53,095 bases of DNA from a virus: the IMG/VR virus record IMGVR_UViG_3300027608_000043, positions 1 through 53,095 of that record. The stretch is one strand, 5' to 3'. The notes under the pieces are model-generated. The model was not told where the DNA came from and searched no databases. It was given only the letters and a program-made list of their open reading frames with translations. A program made the position numbers and the translations under genes. This document shows, piece after piece, positions 45,635 to 53,095 of the stretch. Within the stretch, counting starts at the first letter, position 1, and every line of letters begins with the position of its first letter.

Positions 45635-46525
45635 ATGATTCCTTTAGCCGGACAAAACAGAATTCTTAATTTTCTTTCAACTCCTTTAGGAGAAGAACTT
45701 GGTGAAGGGATCATGACCGGTGGGGTGGCCGGTTTATCCCAAGTTGGTTCTGATACAATACCTCAAGAAATAGCTTTAAAAACAGTAGGTGCAATTGCTG
45801 GTGGTGTAGGTTTAGGTATAGCAGGTCGACGTATTGGTGCTGCTATAGGTAAAAGAATTAACCCTAACGCATTAAAAGATCAAGAAGGAGCTCTTGCTAC
45901 TTTTGGTAGGGTAGCTGGTTCTGAAACTACTATGGAAGGTGCTAAGCGTCAAGCGCAAGTACTAAAAAATGTTGTTCAAGAGTCTCTTGTTAACGAGACC
46001 TCGGCTGCTATGCTAGAACAAGCTCTTGAAAATCCTAATTTATTTGCTGAAAAATATGGTGTAACTGCTGATGAATTTAAAGATCTAATACCATACGTAA
46101 AGAAAGGACGCATGGCAGCATCTGCAGCAAAAACATTTGAAATGTATTCAGAAAAAGAAAAACATGACTTAGTACATAATCTTAAAAATACATATAAACA
46201 AGTTGAGCAGGCTGTTGTTACAAATGCTGCTAATAACATTGATTCAACTATTAAAAAAGCAGTTGATAACCCTAACCTAAAAGATATGATATTACCAGGA
46301 ACAAATAAATCAGCTTCACAAATGTTTGAAAGTTTACTTAATGCTGCTCCTCCAGTTACAGGTGAGAATGTAGGCAGGGCTATAGGTAGGTTTGCTGGTG
46401 ATGAGATAGGTGTGTTAGCCGGACTAAGTGCAGCAAGTGCCTTAGCGGGACCGTTAGGTATACAAAGCCCTAAAGATATAAAAATTAAAAAACTAGAACA
46501 AGACCTACAACAAAAAAATAATTAA
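45635..46525 (+). CDS. Glycine-rich virion-like protein (296 aa)
   Basis: This has three Gly/Ala hydrophobic parts, at about residues 20-35, 50-75 (GAIAGGVGLGIAGRRIGAAI) and 255-275 (GVLAGLSAASALAGPLG). Between them are soluble helices (RQAQVLKNVVQESLVNETSA; AKTFEMYSEKEKHDLVHNLK). The plan matches the glycine-rich proteins of the left late operon, although this gene is on the plus strand. It starts 1 nt after the dps stop and its TAA overlaps the next ATG. Confidence 0.65.
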   Translation: MIPLAGQNRILNFLSTPLGEELGEGIMTGGVAGLSQVGSDTIPQEIALKTVGAIAGGVGLGIAGRRIGAAIGKRINPNALKDQEGALATFGRVAGSETTMEGAKRQAQVLKNVVQESLVNETSAAMLEQALENPNLFAEKYGVTADEFKDLIPYVKKGRMAASAAKTFEMYSEKEKHDLVHNLKNTYKQVEQAVVTNAANNIDSTIKKAVDNPNLKDMILPGTNKSASQMFESLLNAAPPVTGENVGRAIGRFAGDEIGVLAGLSAASALAGPLGIQSPKDIKIKKLEQDLQQKNN

Positions 46526-46809
46526 TGTCACAAGATACTAACAAATATACTAAGCCTGAATTACGTGAGCGTATTAAAGATCGTATAATGGCAGGTAGCA
46601 AAGGAGGGAAGCCTGGTCAATGGAGCGCTAGGAAAGCTCAACTTCTTGCACAAGAATATGAAAAAGCTGGTGGTGGGTACCAAGGTGGAAAAGACTCTAA
46701 ACAAAAATCGTTGGAAAAATGGGGTAAAGAAAAATGGCAAACGAAAGATGAATATGAAAAACGCAGTAAAGCTAAGGCTGCTGCTAAAAAATATAAGGAG
46801 AGTAAGTAA
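46525..46809 (+). CDS. DUF5872-like basic protein (94 aa)
   Basis: The sequence YTKPELRERIKDRIMAGSKG, then GKPGQWSARKAQLLAQEYEK and AGGGYQGGKDSKQKSLEKWG, fits a conserved basic family I know as DUF5872 from phages and other genomes. Its role is unknown. The C-terminus is Lys-rich. It is translationally coupled on both sides (TAATG at each end). Confidence 0.7.
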   Translation: MSQDTNKYTKPELRERIKDRIMAGSKGGKPGQWSARKAQLLAQEYEKAGGGYQGGKDSKQKSLEKWGKEKWQTKDEYEKRSKAKAAAKKYKESK

Positions 46810-47006
46810 TGGCTGATAAAGCAATCCAACCTGATCACACTAAGCGTTACCTGCCAGAGAAAGCATGGGCTTCTTTATCTAAAGAAGAGAGAGCTAAGAC
46901 TGACGCAAAGAAAAAAGCTGGCAGTAAACAAGGTAAACAATTTGTACCTAATACAGAAGCAGCTAAGAAAGCTAGTAAGAAAGCAAGAACACCTAAGAAA
47001 AAATAA
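46809..47006 (+). CDS. Small basic conserved protein (65 aa)
   Basis: It starts MADKAIQPDHTKRYLPEKAW, then ASLSKEERAKTDAKKKAGSK and GKQFVPNTEAAKKASKKART. The GSK-GKQFVPNT stretch recurs with the neighbouring DUF5872-like protein in phages as I recall. It is highly basic and probably binds nucleic acid. Last gene of the dps group; a hairpin follows directly. Confidence 0.65.
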   Translation: MADKAIQPDHTKRYLPEKAWASLSKEERAKTDAKKKAGSKQGKQFVPNTEAAKKASKKARTPKKK

Positions 47007-47008
47007 AG

Positions 47009-47033
47009 TTGAATAAGACATTTGCTTATTCAA
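47009..47033 (-). terminator. Terminator for the leftward glycan cassette
   Basis: TTGAATAAG-ACATTTG-CTTATTCAA is a perfect 9-bp stem. On the minus strand it is followed by CTTTATTTTTTC, so it fits a terminator for the minus-strand genes. It lies 2 nt after the plus-strand 65-aa gene and may act in both directions. Confidence 0.65.
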
Positions 47034-47049
47034 ACTTAACCCTTAATCT

Positions 47050-47250
47050 TTAATAAGGTCCGCACTTAGATGGGTCACTTGCTCTATTAATAAAGTGTTC
47101 AATACTTTTAATAGCATCTAACTTAAGAAGAACTTCAGATAAAGCTTGGATAATAATAGGGTGTTCTCCACGGGCGGAGAAGGCTAGCCCATTACGTAAG
47201 GCTGCAATAGCTTCGTTAACAGAATCATCTACTTGTTTGGTAAGTGCCAT
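47050..47250 (-). CDS. Hypothetical small helical protein (66 aa)
   Basis: This is helical (MALTKQVDDSVNEAIAALRN; PIIIQALSEVLLKLDAIKSI) with a short polar end (NRASDPSKCGPY). It is the last gene of the leftward 50666-47050 cassette, 42 nt after the fused glycosyltransferase-methyltransferase. No domain known. Confidence 0.6.
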   Translation of the reverse strand: MALTKQVDDSVNEAIAALRNGLAFSARGEHPIIIQALSEVLLKLDAIKSIEHFINRASDPSKCGPY

Positions 47251-47292
47251 GGAATTGTTTTGGTTAGGTGGGATAGGTTATCTTGTGATATA

Positions 47293-48633
47293 TTAGCAGG
47301 TCTTGGTTACTGTCCAGATTAAATCATCATACCTACCTTTGGTTCGACGTACGTCAAATGTACGTACAGAACTACGGTGTTCAGCAGAAAGTCTCTTGGT
47401 TAAAACGTCAAGATGATTACTGTCTTGAATATCCTCAATTATTAAAATACCATTAAGATTTAATAAGGGAAAGTAATTGTCTACAACAAAGTTTTGACTA
47501 TGTAAAGAATGGGGACCGTCATCAATAATAATATCAAAACCGTTAGGTACTTCTTCTTTAAACCTTTGAACTAAACTATTATCATATGCATTAGTACAAT
47601 AGAACTTATAGCGATCTTTATCCATGCTGTTCCAGATTTTACTAGGGACAACATCTGCAATATCAACTAGATGTAAAGAAAATTCAGGAAGATAGTCATG
47701 CCACAATAAAGAAGATCCACCATGCTGTACACCTATCTCTAGTAGGGTACCAGGGGAGTTACGATAGTTTTTAAGAACATGATCATAGATTCCAGTGTAG
47801 TTATGCAGACTGTTTTTATCTGTTCCACCTGGATATTCAAAGCCATTTACGTTGTGTTTATCTAAGATTTCTACAATGTCATCTGCTGGGTTGCACCAGG
47901 AAAGAGCAGATAGTTTTGGTTTGGTTTGAGTTGTTGTCATCTTGGGAAACTCTGTGTCTGTAAGATAGTTCTTACTATAGCTGGTTTTAGGGTACGGCTG
48001 TACATAATGCTGCGCATTATTTAATTTATTTAATCCTGTTTCCCACAAATTCTTAACTGTTGGATTATTGCTACCGATCCAGAACTCTCGGAAGTATCGC
48101 ACTGGTTTATGTAGTAGGTACTCATCGGTTAATGCCGCAATATAGTTGGTGTTTGCCCACCAGAATCCTCCAGAAAAATGGGGGTAGTCACCTAGCATCG
48201 TCTGTGTTTGCCAGTTGATTCCTGTTGTTGCATATCCCTCATCTAGATATGATACACACTTAGTCCAGTTATGGATAGTGAAGTATTCCATACAATGACG
48301 CCAGTCTTCTACATACTTAAAATCTGGTTGATCTATTCGTGAGATCCCTTTGGTATGCATATACAATACATACGAATCTGGATTAGCTTTTGCCCAGGTA
48401 TGTAACGCTTCTAACGTATTTGTTTCTTCTGTCTTATTAGTGTTTTCTATTACGACAGCCTTGGCTGGAGCTTTGATTAAAGAGGGATCTCCATTTACTC
48501 CTATATGAAAATAATCTAGGGAGTCATAAAGACCACTCAACCAAACTGCTCCCATCTGTTCTTGGTACATGGTTTCCCATGCATGAGGTTCACAAGGAAA
48601 CACATGATAGAAGACAGCAAGTTTAGTCATCAT
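47293..48633 (-). CDS. Glycosyltransferase-like and SAM methyltransferase fusion (446 aa)
   Basis: Residues 1-235 look like a glycosyltransferase domain: VFYHVFPCEPHAWETMYQEQ, YVLYMHTKGISRIDQPDF, and HFSGGFWWANTNYIAALTDE, a pattern known from glycan-modifying proteins. Residues 250-446 are a class I SAM-dependent methyltransferase: LLEIGVQHGGSSLLWHDYL (motif I), LVDIADV (motif II), IIIDDGPHS and ILIIEDIQDSNH. The fusion would add and methylate a sugar on a surface polymer or nucleotide sugar. It overlaps the C-methyltransferase gene by 4 nt, so both are co-translated. Confidence 0.75.
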   Translation of the reverse strand: MMTKLAVFYHVFPCEPHAWETMYQEQMGAVWLSGLYDSLDYFHIGVNGDPSLIKAPAKAVVIENTNKTEETNTLEALHTWAKANPDSYVLYMHTKGISRIDQPDFKYVEDWRHCMEYFTIHNWTKCVSYLDEGYATTGINWQTQTMLGDYPHFSGGFWWANTNYIAALTDEYLLHKPVRYFREFWIGSNNPTVKNLWETGLNKLNNAQHYVQPYPKTSYSKNYLTDTEFPKMTTTQTKPKLSALSWCNPADDIVEILDKHNVNGFEYPGGTDKNSLHNYTGIYDHVLKNYRNSPGTLLEIGVQHGGSSLLWHDYLPEFSLHLVDIADVVPSKIWNSMDKDRYKFYCTNAYDNSLVQRFKEEVPNGFDIIIDDGPHSLHSQNFVVDNYFPLLNLNGILIIEDIQDSNHLDVLTKRLSAEHRSSVRTFDVRRTKGRYDDLIWTVTKTC

Positions 48634-49871
48634 TCCAGATCATTTATATAGTCACTATACATACTGATCTCGGTGGCAGGAAGCATTGTAATAATACGTC
48701 CTTTGTAGTGAGGCCTTAAACTTTTGATAATGTAATCTTTAAAGTTGTGGGCTAACACAATTAAGTTGTCAGGTTGATTCTTGTATAGGTAATCACGATC
48801 CATAATTTGCATTCCAGTACCAGGGACGTATAGCCCTTGTTTGGATGTAGTATCATCAACAACATAAGCTCTGGGTTTAGTGGCGGTTGTCACACCTAAC
48901 GCATTCAGGTATACACATCCTTTGGCCGCTGCCCCAAAGTAGGCAGTCTCCCCTTCCAGATTATTAAGAAAACATATATCTTTTATAATTTTTACATCAA
49001 GATCAGAACGGCAACGTTTAAAATCAAACTCCTGTTCTTGTTTTATAAAATCAAGGTGAGCATTCGTGTTGGCATAAACTTCTTTATTTGTTATCCATAG
49101 ACGCATCGTTCCCCCATGTATAGAAAGTTCTTCTGCATTGAAGATATGTAAGCCATACTCTTCAAACAATTTTTGTAGAGGTGACACAAGCCAATAGTAG
49201 TAGTGTTCGTGATAGAACTGATCAAACTGTAAAGTCTTAAGGGTATTTAACGTGTAAGGAAATTCAAGAATCCATACACCATCTAGATGTTCCTTGATGC
49301 CTTCAACAAATTTACGGGCATCTGAAGTATGTTGAAATACATTAGTAGAAATTATTAGATCAGCTTTAGGTAAGGCTAAGTCTTTATTGAAGTATGCATT
49401 AACGTATTCAATATTTGCAATACGATTTTCTTCTAAGAAAGAAGTACTGGCATCTACATTAATCAAACGTAGTTTATCTGTTGTCTGTGACTGAAAAGCT
49501 TTAAGGAGTGTGCCATCGTTTCCTCCAATATCAATAATGGTATTGTGTGTGAGATGTTTTAGTTTGTGCCAGAGGAGGTAACAGTGGTTAATGTAAGGTT
49601 TGTTGACTCCTGAATGATAGAGATAGTTCTTGTACAGCTTGTCTGGTGGTACAGCAGTACTAAGTTTAATGACTAGCTTGTCATCTATGGTCGCTTTCAA
49701 TGGATAGCGTTTAGCTGATAGAGCTTCCTTCCTTGTCTTACACAAGTTGTTGACTAAAGGTTGGGTGCCTAGATCAACTAAGGTTTGTTCAAATCCACCT
49801 AAGTCGTTGCGTTCGGGTTGGATCATATTTCCAGTAATCGACTGGATAGTTTTTGTTAAAAGGCGTAACAT
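48630..49871 (-). CDS. Sugar C-methyltransferase-like protein (413 aa)
   Basis: This fits the NDP-hexose C-methyltransferase layout. The N-terminal part TLVDLGTQPLVNNL is followed by a Rossmann methyltransferase (IIDIGGNDGTLLKAF; LINVDAS), the family's FYHEHYYYWLVSPLQKLFEE and SIHGGTMRLWI, and the C-terminal part YFGAAAKGCVYLNALGV with KQGLYVPGTGMQI. The usual N-terminal Cys pair for zinc is missing. Its start overlaps the upstream GT gene by 83 nt; an ATG at 49826 is an alternative start. It probably makes or modifies a branched sugar. Confidence 0.8.
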   Translation of the reverse strand: MLRLLTKTIQSITGNMIQPERNDLGGFEQTLVDLGTQPLVNNLCKTRKEALSAKRYPLKATIDDKLVIKLSTAVPPDKLYKNYLYHSGVNKPYINHCYLLWHKLKHLTHNTIIDIGGNDGTLLKAFQSQTTDKLRLINVDASTSFLEENRIANIEYVNAYFNKDLALPKADLIISTNVFQHTSDARKFVEGIKEHLDGVWILEFPYTLNTLKTLQFDQFYHEHYYYWLVSPLQKLFEEYGLHIFNAEELSIHGGTMRLWITNKEVYANTNAHLDFIKQEQEFDFKRCRSDLDVKIIKDICFLNNLEGETAYFGAAAKGCVYLNALGVTTATKPRAYVVDDTTSKQGLYVPGTGMQIMDRDYLYKNQPDNLIVLAHNFKDYIIKSLRPHYKGRIITMLPATEISMYSDYINDLE

Positions 49872-50523
49872 ACGTTTCCTTGTTGGGAGGTCCTCCCCAT
49901 TTCTTTATATAATAGTTGTAATTTTCTTGAAATGTAAAGTTGTTTTTTTGTTGGAAGATAGTAGAACTTTTTAAGGTGCTGCTCGTCTGGTGTTCATTAG
50001 TAAGAGGGATGGATGTAATCTTGGTATTGGTTAGCTTAAGACGGTAGCGATAGTCGTTGTCTTCAAAGTAACCGGGGAAAAAGTTTTCATCAAAGTAACC
50101 CACCCGATCTAAAAGCGTAGGAGTCAATACAAGACCACACATCTCATCGTTTCCAGTGCCAAGGGTTGCACCAAAGGGGAGCAGATCGCTTTTACTAAGG
50201 ACTTTCTGCCATTCGCCAGGGGCTACCCACCAATCAAATCCTGTAATAATCCAGTGGTTGCAGTCAGTGTTCTGACGGACTATTAGGTTTACTGCCCCAG
50301 GGAATCCTACGTTCTGTGATAAGGAGCAAACAACAACCTTATCAATGTGCTTTGGCTTCCAGTTGATGATATGTTTTATGGCCTCACCCACGGAAGGGTC
50401 TTTGCCCATGGAGTTATCTAGGATGAAATACCGCTTAAGGGGTACATCAATTGTTTCAAAATGACGTATGAGTTTGTCACCGTCTACCAGAATGGGAACA
50501 GCGATCAGGTCAAGTTTTTTCAT
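49789..50523 (-). CDS. Family 2 glycosyltransferase (244 aa)
   Basis: This is a GT-A glycosyltransferase that would transfer a sugar from an NDP donor. Seen: N-terminal LDLIAVPILVDGDKL, FILDNSMG, NVGFPGAVNLIVRQN (a family 2 motif), FDWWVAPGEW and GYFDENFFPGYFEDNDYRYR, the acceptor-side acidic motif. It starts overlapping the stop of the 48-aa gene as ATGA. With the two methyltransferase genes it forms a glycan-modifying cassette. Confidence 0.8.
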   Translation of the reverse strand: MKKLDLIAVPILVDGDKLIRHFETIDVPLKRYFILDNSMGKDPSVGEAIKHIINWKPKHIDKVVVCSLSQNVGFPGAVNLIVRQNTDCNHWIITGFDWWVAPGEWQKVLSKSDLLPFGATLGTGNDEMCGLVLTPTLLDRVGYFDENFFPGYFEDNDYRYRLKLTNTKITSIPLTNEHQTSSTLKSSTIFQQKNNFTFQENYNYYIKKWGGPPNKETYVTPFNKNYPVDYWKYDPTRTQRLRWI

Positions 50524-50666
50524 AGGTCTATACGTAGGTAGTCCGCGTCCTTAGCAATAAGGGTTACTTCGTATTCATCAGCTTCATCAGTCAGAATATC
50601 TGTGACGTATCCATCCGACTCTTCCTTGTCCGTACAGATGTAGAAGCGAGAAATATTACAGCTCAT
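50520..50666 (-). CDS. Small acidic protein, first gene of the glycan cassette (48 aa)
   Basis: It starts MSCNISRFYICTDKEESDGY, then VTDILTDEADEYEVTLIAKD and ADYLRIDL. The TGA overlaps the next ATG (ATGA), so the reading frame is strongly supported. Function unknown. Confidence 0.6.
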   Translation of the reverse strand: MSCNISRFYICTDKEESDGYVTDILTDEADEYEVTLIAKDADYLRIDL

Positions 50667-50814
50667 AATGAGGGACACATAAGAGTAGGGGGTTTAGATC
50701 AAGTATAACGGAAGAAAGGAAGGGGTAACAACAATAAAGAAAGTATTAAGAGAATAGGTAGGGGCGTATTAAATTCTGAGATAGACTATATTTAAGATAA
50801 GTTAAAACCTTGTA
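50667..50814. promoter_or_regulatory. Divergent promoter region with GATAGACTATAT element
   Basis: This 148-nt AT-rich gap lies between the leftward cassette and the rightward nuclease gene. GATAGACTATAT at 50780-50791 repeats exactly the element at 45050, followed by TTAAGATAAG, which could be a -10 region for rightward transcription. I cannot identify a leftward promoter with confidence; TTATACTTGATC on the minus strand near 50700-50710 is a weak candidate. No gene or strong hairpin is visible. Confidence 0.45.
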
Positions 50815-51615
50815 ATGTCTGTTGATTACGCAGAATTAAATCAGCTACCTTCCAGGGTCACAATTAATGGTAAACGCCATTACAACACACCCTTCTATAC
50901 GGGGCCTGCACCTTCAGTAACCACAATTCTTTCGGAGACTGCATCAGAAGCCAACAAGAAAAAACTAGAGATGTGGTCTAAGAATAATCCTGGTGTAAAG
51001 GAAGCTGCTGCAGAGAGAGGTACCTTTATCCATAGTTGTATGGAGAATTATTGCAAGAAGGTTCCAGTTGAGGTACCCGAGGATTATCAGCCTTACTGGG
51101 AAGGCATGCCAAAGATATTGGATCAGTTTGATGAGATACTTTGGGCTGAGACACCCCTACTAGATAAACATCAATTTGCTTTATCAGAAGACGGGGTAGG
51201 CAGAGTATGGGGTAAGGATCATGAAGATAGAGCTTGGGCTGGATCACCTGACCTTATCGGAGTGGTTAACAACAAGTTAACATTAGCTGACCTTAAGACT
51301 AGCGTTAAACCTTACTCAAGAAACTGGCCTAAAGATCTAGAAAAAGGTTCGGCTGAATGGCGTGATCTACTGGGAGGTCACATGAAATTTAAAAAGACTT
51401 TGAAGCAACTAGCTGCATACGACTTAGGTATTGAACAAACTCTTGGGATGAAGGTCCAGCAGGCAGCCATCCTTGTTTCAACTCCTATCAGGACACAAGT
51501 TTTTAAAATATCCAGGAGGTTTTTGGATAGCTTAAGGGAAGATTGGTTCAAGATTGTAGAGGAATACTATCAACAGATGGAGAATCAGGTAATGCATGAT
51601 CCTGATCTAATTTAA
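50815..51615 (+). CDS. PD-(D/E)XK (RecB/Cas4-like) exonuclease (266 aa)
   Basis: Active-site elements: RGTFIHSCMENYC with H73 (GxxxH motif), AGSPDLIGVV with D146, and LTLADLKTS with D159 and K161. A helix QLAAYDLGIEQT corresponds to the family's Q-x-x-x-Y motif. Such nucleases process DNA ends for recombination or degrade host DNA. It heads the rightward group before the primase and follows the shared promoter element. The name exonuclease rather than endonuclease is an inference from phage relatives. Confidence 0.85.
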   Translation: MSVDYAELNQLPSRVTINGKRHYNTPFYTGPAPSVTTILSETASEANKKKLEMWSKNNPGVKEAAAERGTFIHSCMENYCKKVPVEVPEDYQPYWEGMPKILDQFDEILWAETPLLDKHQFALSEDGVGRVWGKDHEDRAWAGSPDLIGVVNNKLTLADLKTSVKPYSRNWPKDLEKGSAEWRDLLGGHMKFKKTLKQLAAYDLGIEQTLGMKVQQAAILVSTPIRTQVFKISRRFLDSLREDWFKIVEEYYQQMENQVMHDPDLI

Positions 51616-51676
51616 AGATTCCTTAGAGATTAGGTCACATCAGTAGCGGTAGGATGGTAGATGTTGCCACAAGGGG

Positions 51677-51868
51677 ATGGACATTTACGTCAGCACAGGG
51701 CAGTGGATGAAGACCTTGATGGAACAGATGTCAGGAAACACTGACATACCAACTTGTTTTCGTCTCCCGTCGTCCCAACACGTTCATGCTTTTCTCCTTG
51801 TAAAAGAATCTAGTTTTTCTCAGCAACCTTTTACATATACACTAGAAGAAGAAGCAACAGCAAAATGA
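51677..51868 (+). CDS. Hypothetical small protein (63 aa)
   Basis: It starts MDIYVSTGQWMKTLMEQMSG, then IPTCFRLPSSQHVHAFLLVK and QPFTYTLEEEATAK. AAGGGG stands just before the ATG. Its TGA overlaps the primase start as ATGA, so it is co-translated with the primase. Function unknown; perhaps an accessory protein. Confidence 0.6.
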   Translation: MDIYVSTGQWMKTLMEQMSGNTDIPTCFRLPSSQHVHAFLLVKESSFSQQPFTYTLEEEATAK

Positions 51869-53095
51869 AAGGACAAAAAACTTCCCTTGCACCTGGTGAA
51901 ATAAGGCTTGATCTTATTCCACTTGATTGGCCCTTAACTCCTTTAGGGGAGAAAAAAAATCCTTACAAGGCAGGCTGGCAAAATAAACCATTCGGTGTCA
52001 GTGAAATCGAAACAGAATTGGTAGAAGGACACTGTAAAGCAATCGGTCTGATGTCAGGCCCTGCTTTTAATAATCCCTACGGTTTGGTATGGGTTGATGC
52101 TGATGGTCCCAGTGTTGCCAAACTTATTGTTGATACTGCTGGTTGCTCATTAGAAGAAGCTTTACCTAAAACGCTTACTATTAAGAGTGGGAAAGAAGGA
52201 AGGTTTCGCAAGCTATATAAGTTAGAGCGTAAAGATTGGCAGCATTTCACAAGAAATAAATATGTTTGGCATGCAGAAGCTAACCGTGAACAATTAGAAG
52301 TCCTTTGGGAAAAGCACCAGGGGGCATTGATGGGTTTACATCCAGAGACCGATGGCTACTTTACGGCAGAAGGGGAAGGATTTGAATGGGCACATAAATT
52401 ACCGTTGCTTCCTGCTTGGTTATTGAATGGGATCATAAATAAAAACGTTAGACAGGGCAAGCCTGCAGCAGAACACAGTCGTTTTGTTGGTCCAGGGTTT
52501 GCTATTAATACAACAATTTCTCTTGAGAGGGATATTAAGTTAGCACTCGAAGGTATGTATGCCTGTCCACCAGAGGCTGCTGATGATCACGATATCTGGA
52601 TAACCATAGGGCAAAGTTTGCATTCATTAGATGAATCATTACTGGAGCATTGGGATAACTGGTCAAGGTTGAGTGATAAATATAAAGAGGGTGAATGCCA
52701 TAAAAGATGGAAGTCTTTCAGTAAAGAAGGTGGGCGAGGTGTTGGAAGCATCATCTATGTAGCAAAAGATTATGGTTGGCATCCACCGCAAGATCATAAG
52801 ATACTACCTGCAGATGATGCATTGGTAGAACAAACAGCTCTCCTATTAAACAACTTGGCTTTAGAACAAGAAATTACTTTTAATTATCTCCCTGATTCTA
52901 GCCCTCAGATGAATGGTACTACTGCTTTGATTGCCCCAGTGGAACTGGTTGATACACGTAACACATTACCTTTGATAGAAGAAGAGGAAATACAAGAGAA
53001 AGGGAAGAAAGATAAGATACGTAATGCTCCGGCTAGTGTTATTGCTGATGTGTTGATGCAAGATTATAAGGGCAGATTGTTATTCAATAGAGTCC
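51865..53095 (+). CDS. Prim-pol / PriCT-type DNA primase, partial at window end
   Basis: It starts ATG 51865 (MKGQKTSLAPGEIRLDLIPL) and runs to the window edge without a stop (410 residues). Residues 1-180 look like a prim-pol (archaeo-eukaryotic primase-like) domain: GLMSGPAFNNPYGLVWVDAD with D78 and D80, and TLTIKSGKEGRFRKLY. Residues about 220-310 fit a PriCT-type C-terminal domain: IWITIGQSLHSLDESLLEHW, DNWSRLSDKYKEGECHKRWK and SIIYVAKDYGWHP. A helicase part probably lies beyond the edge. It would lay primers for the family A polymerase. Confidence 0.85.
   Translation, partial: MKGQKTSLAPGEIRLDLIPLDWPLTPLGEKKNPYKAGWQNKPFGVSEIETELVEGHCKAIGLMSGPAFNNPYGLVWVDADGPSVAKLIVDTAGCSLEEALPKTLTIKSGKEGRFRKLYKLERKDWQHFTRNKYVWHAEANREQLEVLWEKHQGALMGLHPETDGYFTAEGEGFEWAHKLPLLPAWLLNGIINKNVRQGKPAAEHSRFVGPGFAINTTISLERDIKLALEGMYACPPEAADDHDIWITIGQSLHSLDESLLEHWDNWSRLSDKYKEGECHKRWKSFSKEGGRGVGSIIYVAKDYGWHPPQDHKILPADDALVEQTALLLNNLALEQEITFNYLPDSSPQMNGTTALIAPVELVDTRNTLPLIEEEEIQEKGKKDKIRNAPASVIADVLMQDYKGRLLFNRV

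Noticed and set aside
1-53095. CRISPR array, tRNA genes, integrase or attachment site
   Set aside because: I saw no spacer-repeat array, no tRNA cloverleaf and no recombinase motifs in the window.

Overview
The window is a tailed double-stranded DNA phage (Caudoviricetes). A picocyanobacterial host is likely: the 30022-30360 protein has the ITPPPELV...RRPKPPSLKEQAL pattern that I know from Synechococcus/Cyanobium and their phages, and several other small proteins look cyanophage-like. No integrase, repressor, tRNA or rRNA gene is visible. Both window edges cut genes (a virion gene at 1-87, a primase at 51865-53095), so this is part of a larger genome.

Left half (1-23898, all on the minus strand): packaging and virion genes. 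In transcription order they run from a 1096-residue virion protein at 23898 through glycine-rich structural genes and small basic proteins to a possible small terminase. These are followed by TerL (interrupted in its P-loop by a class 3-like intein), a holin/coiled-coil candidate, an AbrB-like protein, portal, a probable scaffold that overlaps the portal by 545 nt, major capsid protein, head/neck proteins, an HhH protein and an M23 peptidase whose active-site residues occur in permuted order. Several of these genes have strong Shine-Dalgarno sequences.

Right half (23989-53095, mostly plus strand): about 60 mostly small genes, including replication genes. These include a PcfJ-like protein, a GP88-family protein, a family A DNA polymerase with its own intein, a two-OB single-stranded-DNA-binding protein, a SWIM zinc-finger protein, a Gp157-like protein, a PD-(D/E)XK nuclease and a prim-pol/PriCT-type primase. 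A Dps-like ferritin lies at 45079. A minus-strand cassette at 47050-50666 holds a glycosyltransferase, a C-methyltransferase and a glycosyltransferase-methyltransferase fusion.

The most unusual content is non-coding. Between 24.2 and 41.2 kb the gaps hold a complete type II hammerhead ribozyme (26103-26175) and nine copies of a covarying stem-loop with loop TGACGTTAAAC just upstream of start codons that lack a Shine-Dalgarno. They also hold two copies of a three-way-junction RNA with compensatory changes, three copies of a second covarying hairpin (CCTGGG-CA...GTAAGY-CCCAGG), and a roughly 215-nt multi-helix region without a gene. Together these suggest that this phage controls its early genes heavily at the RNA level.
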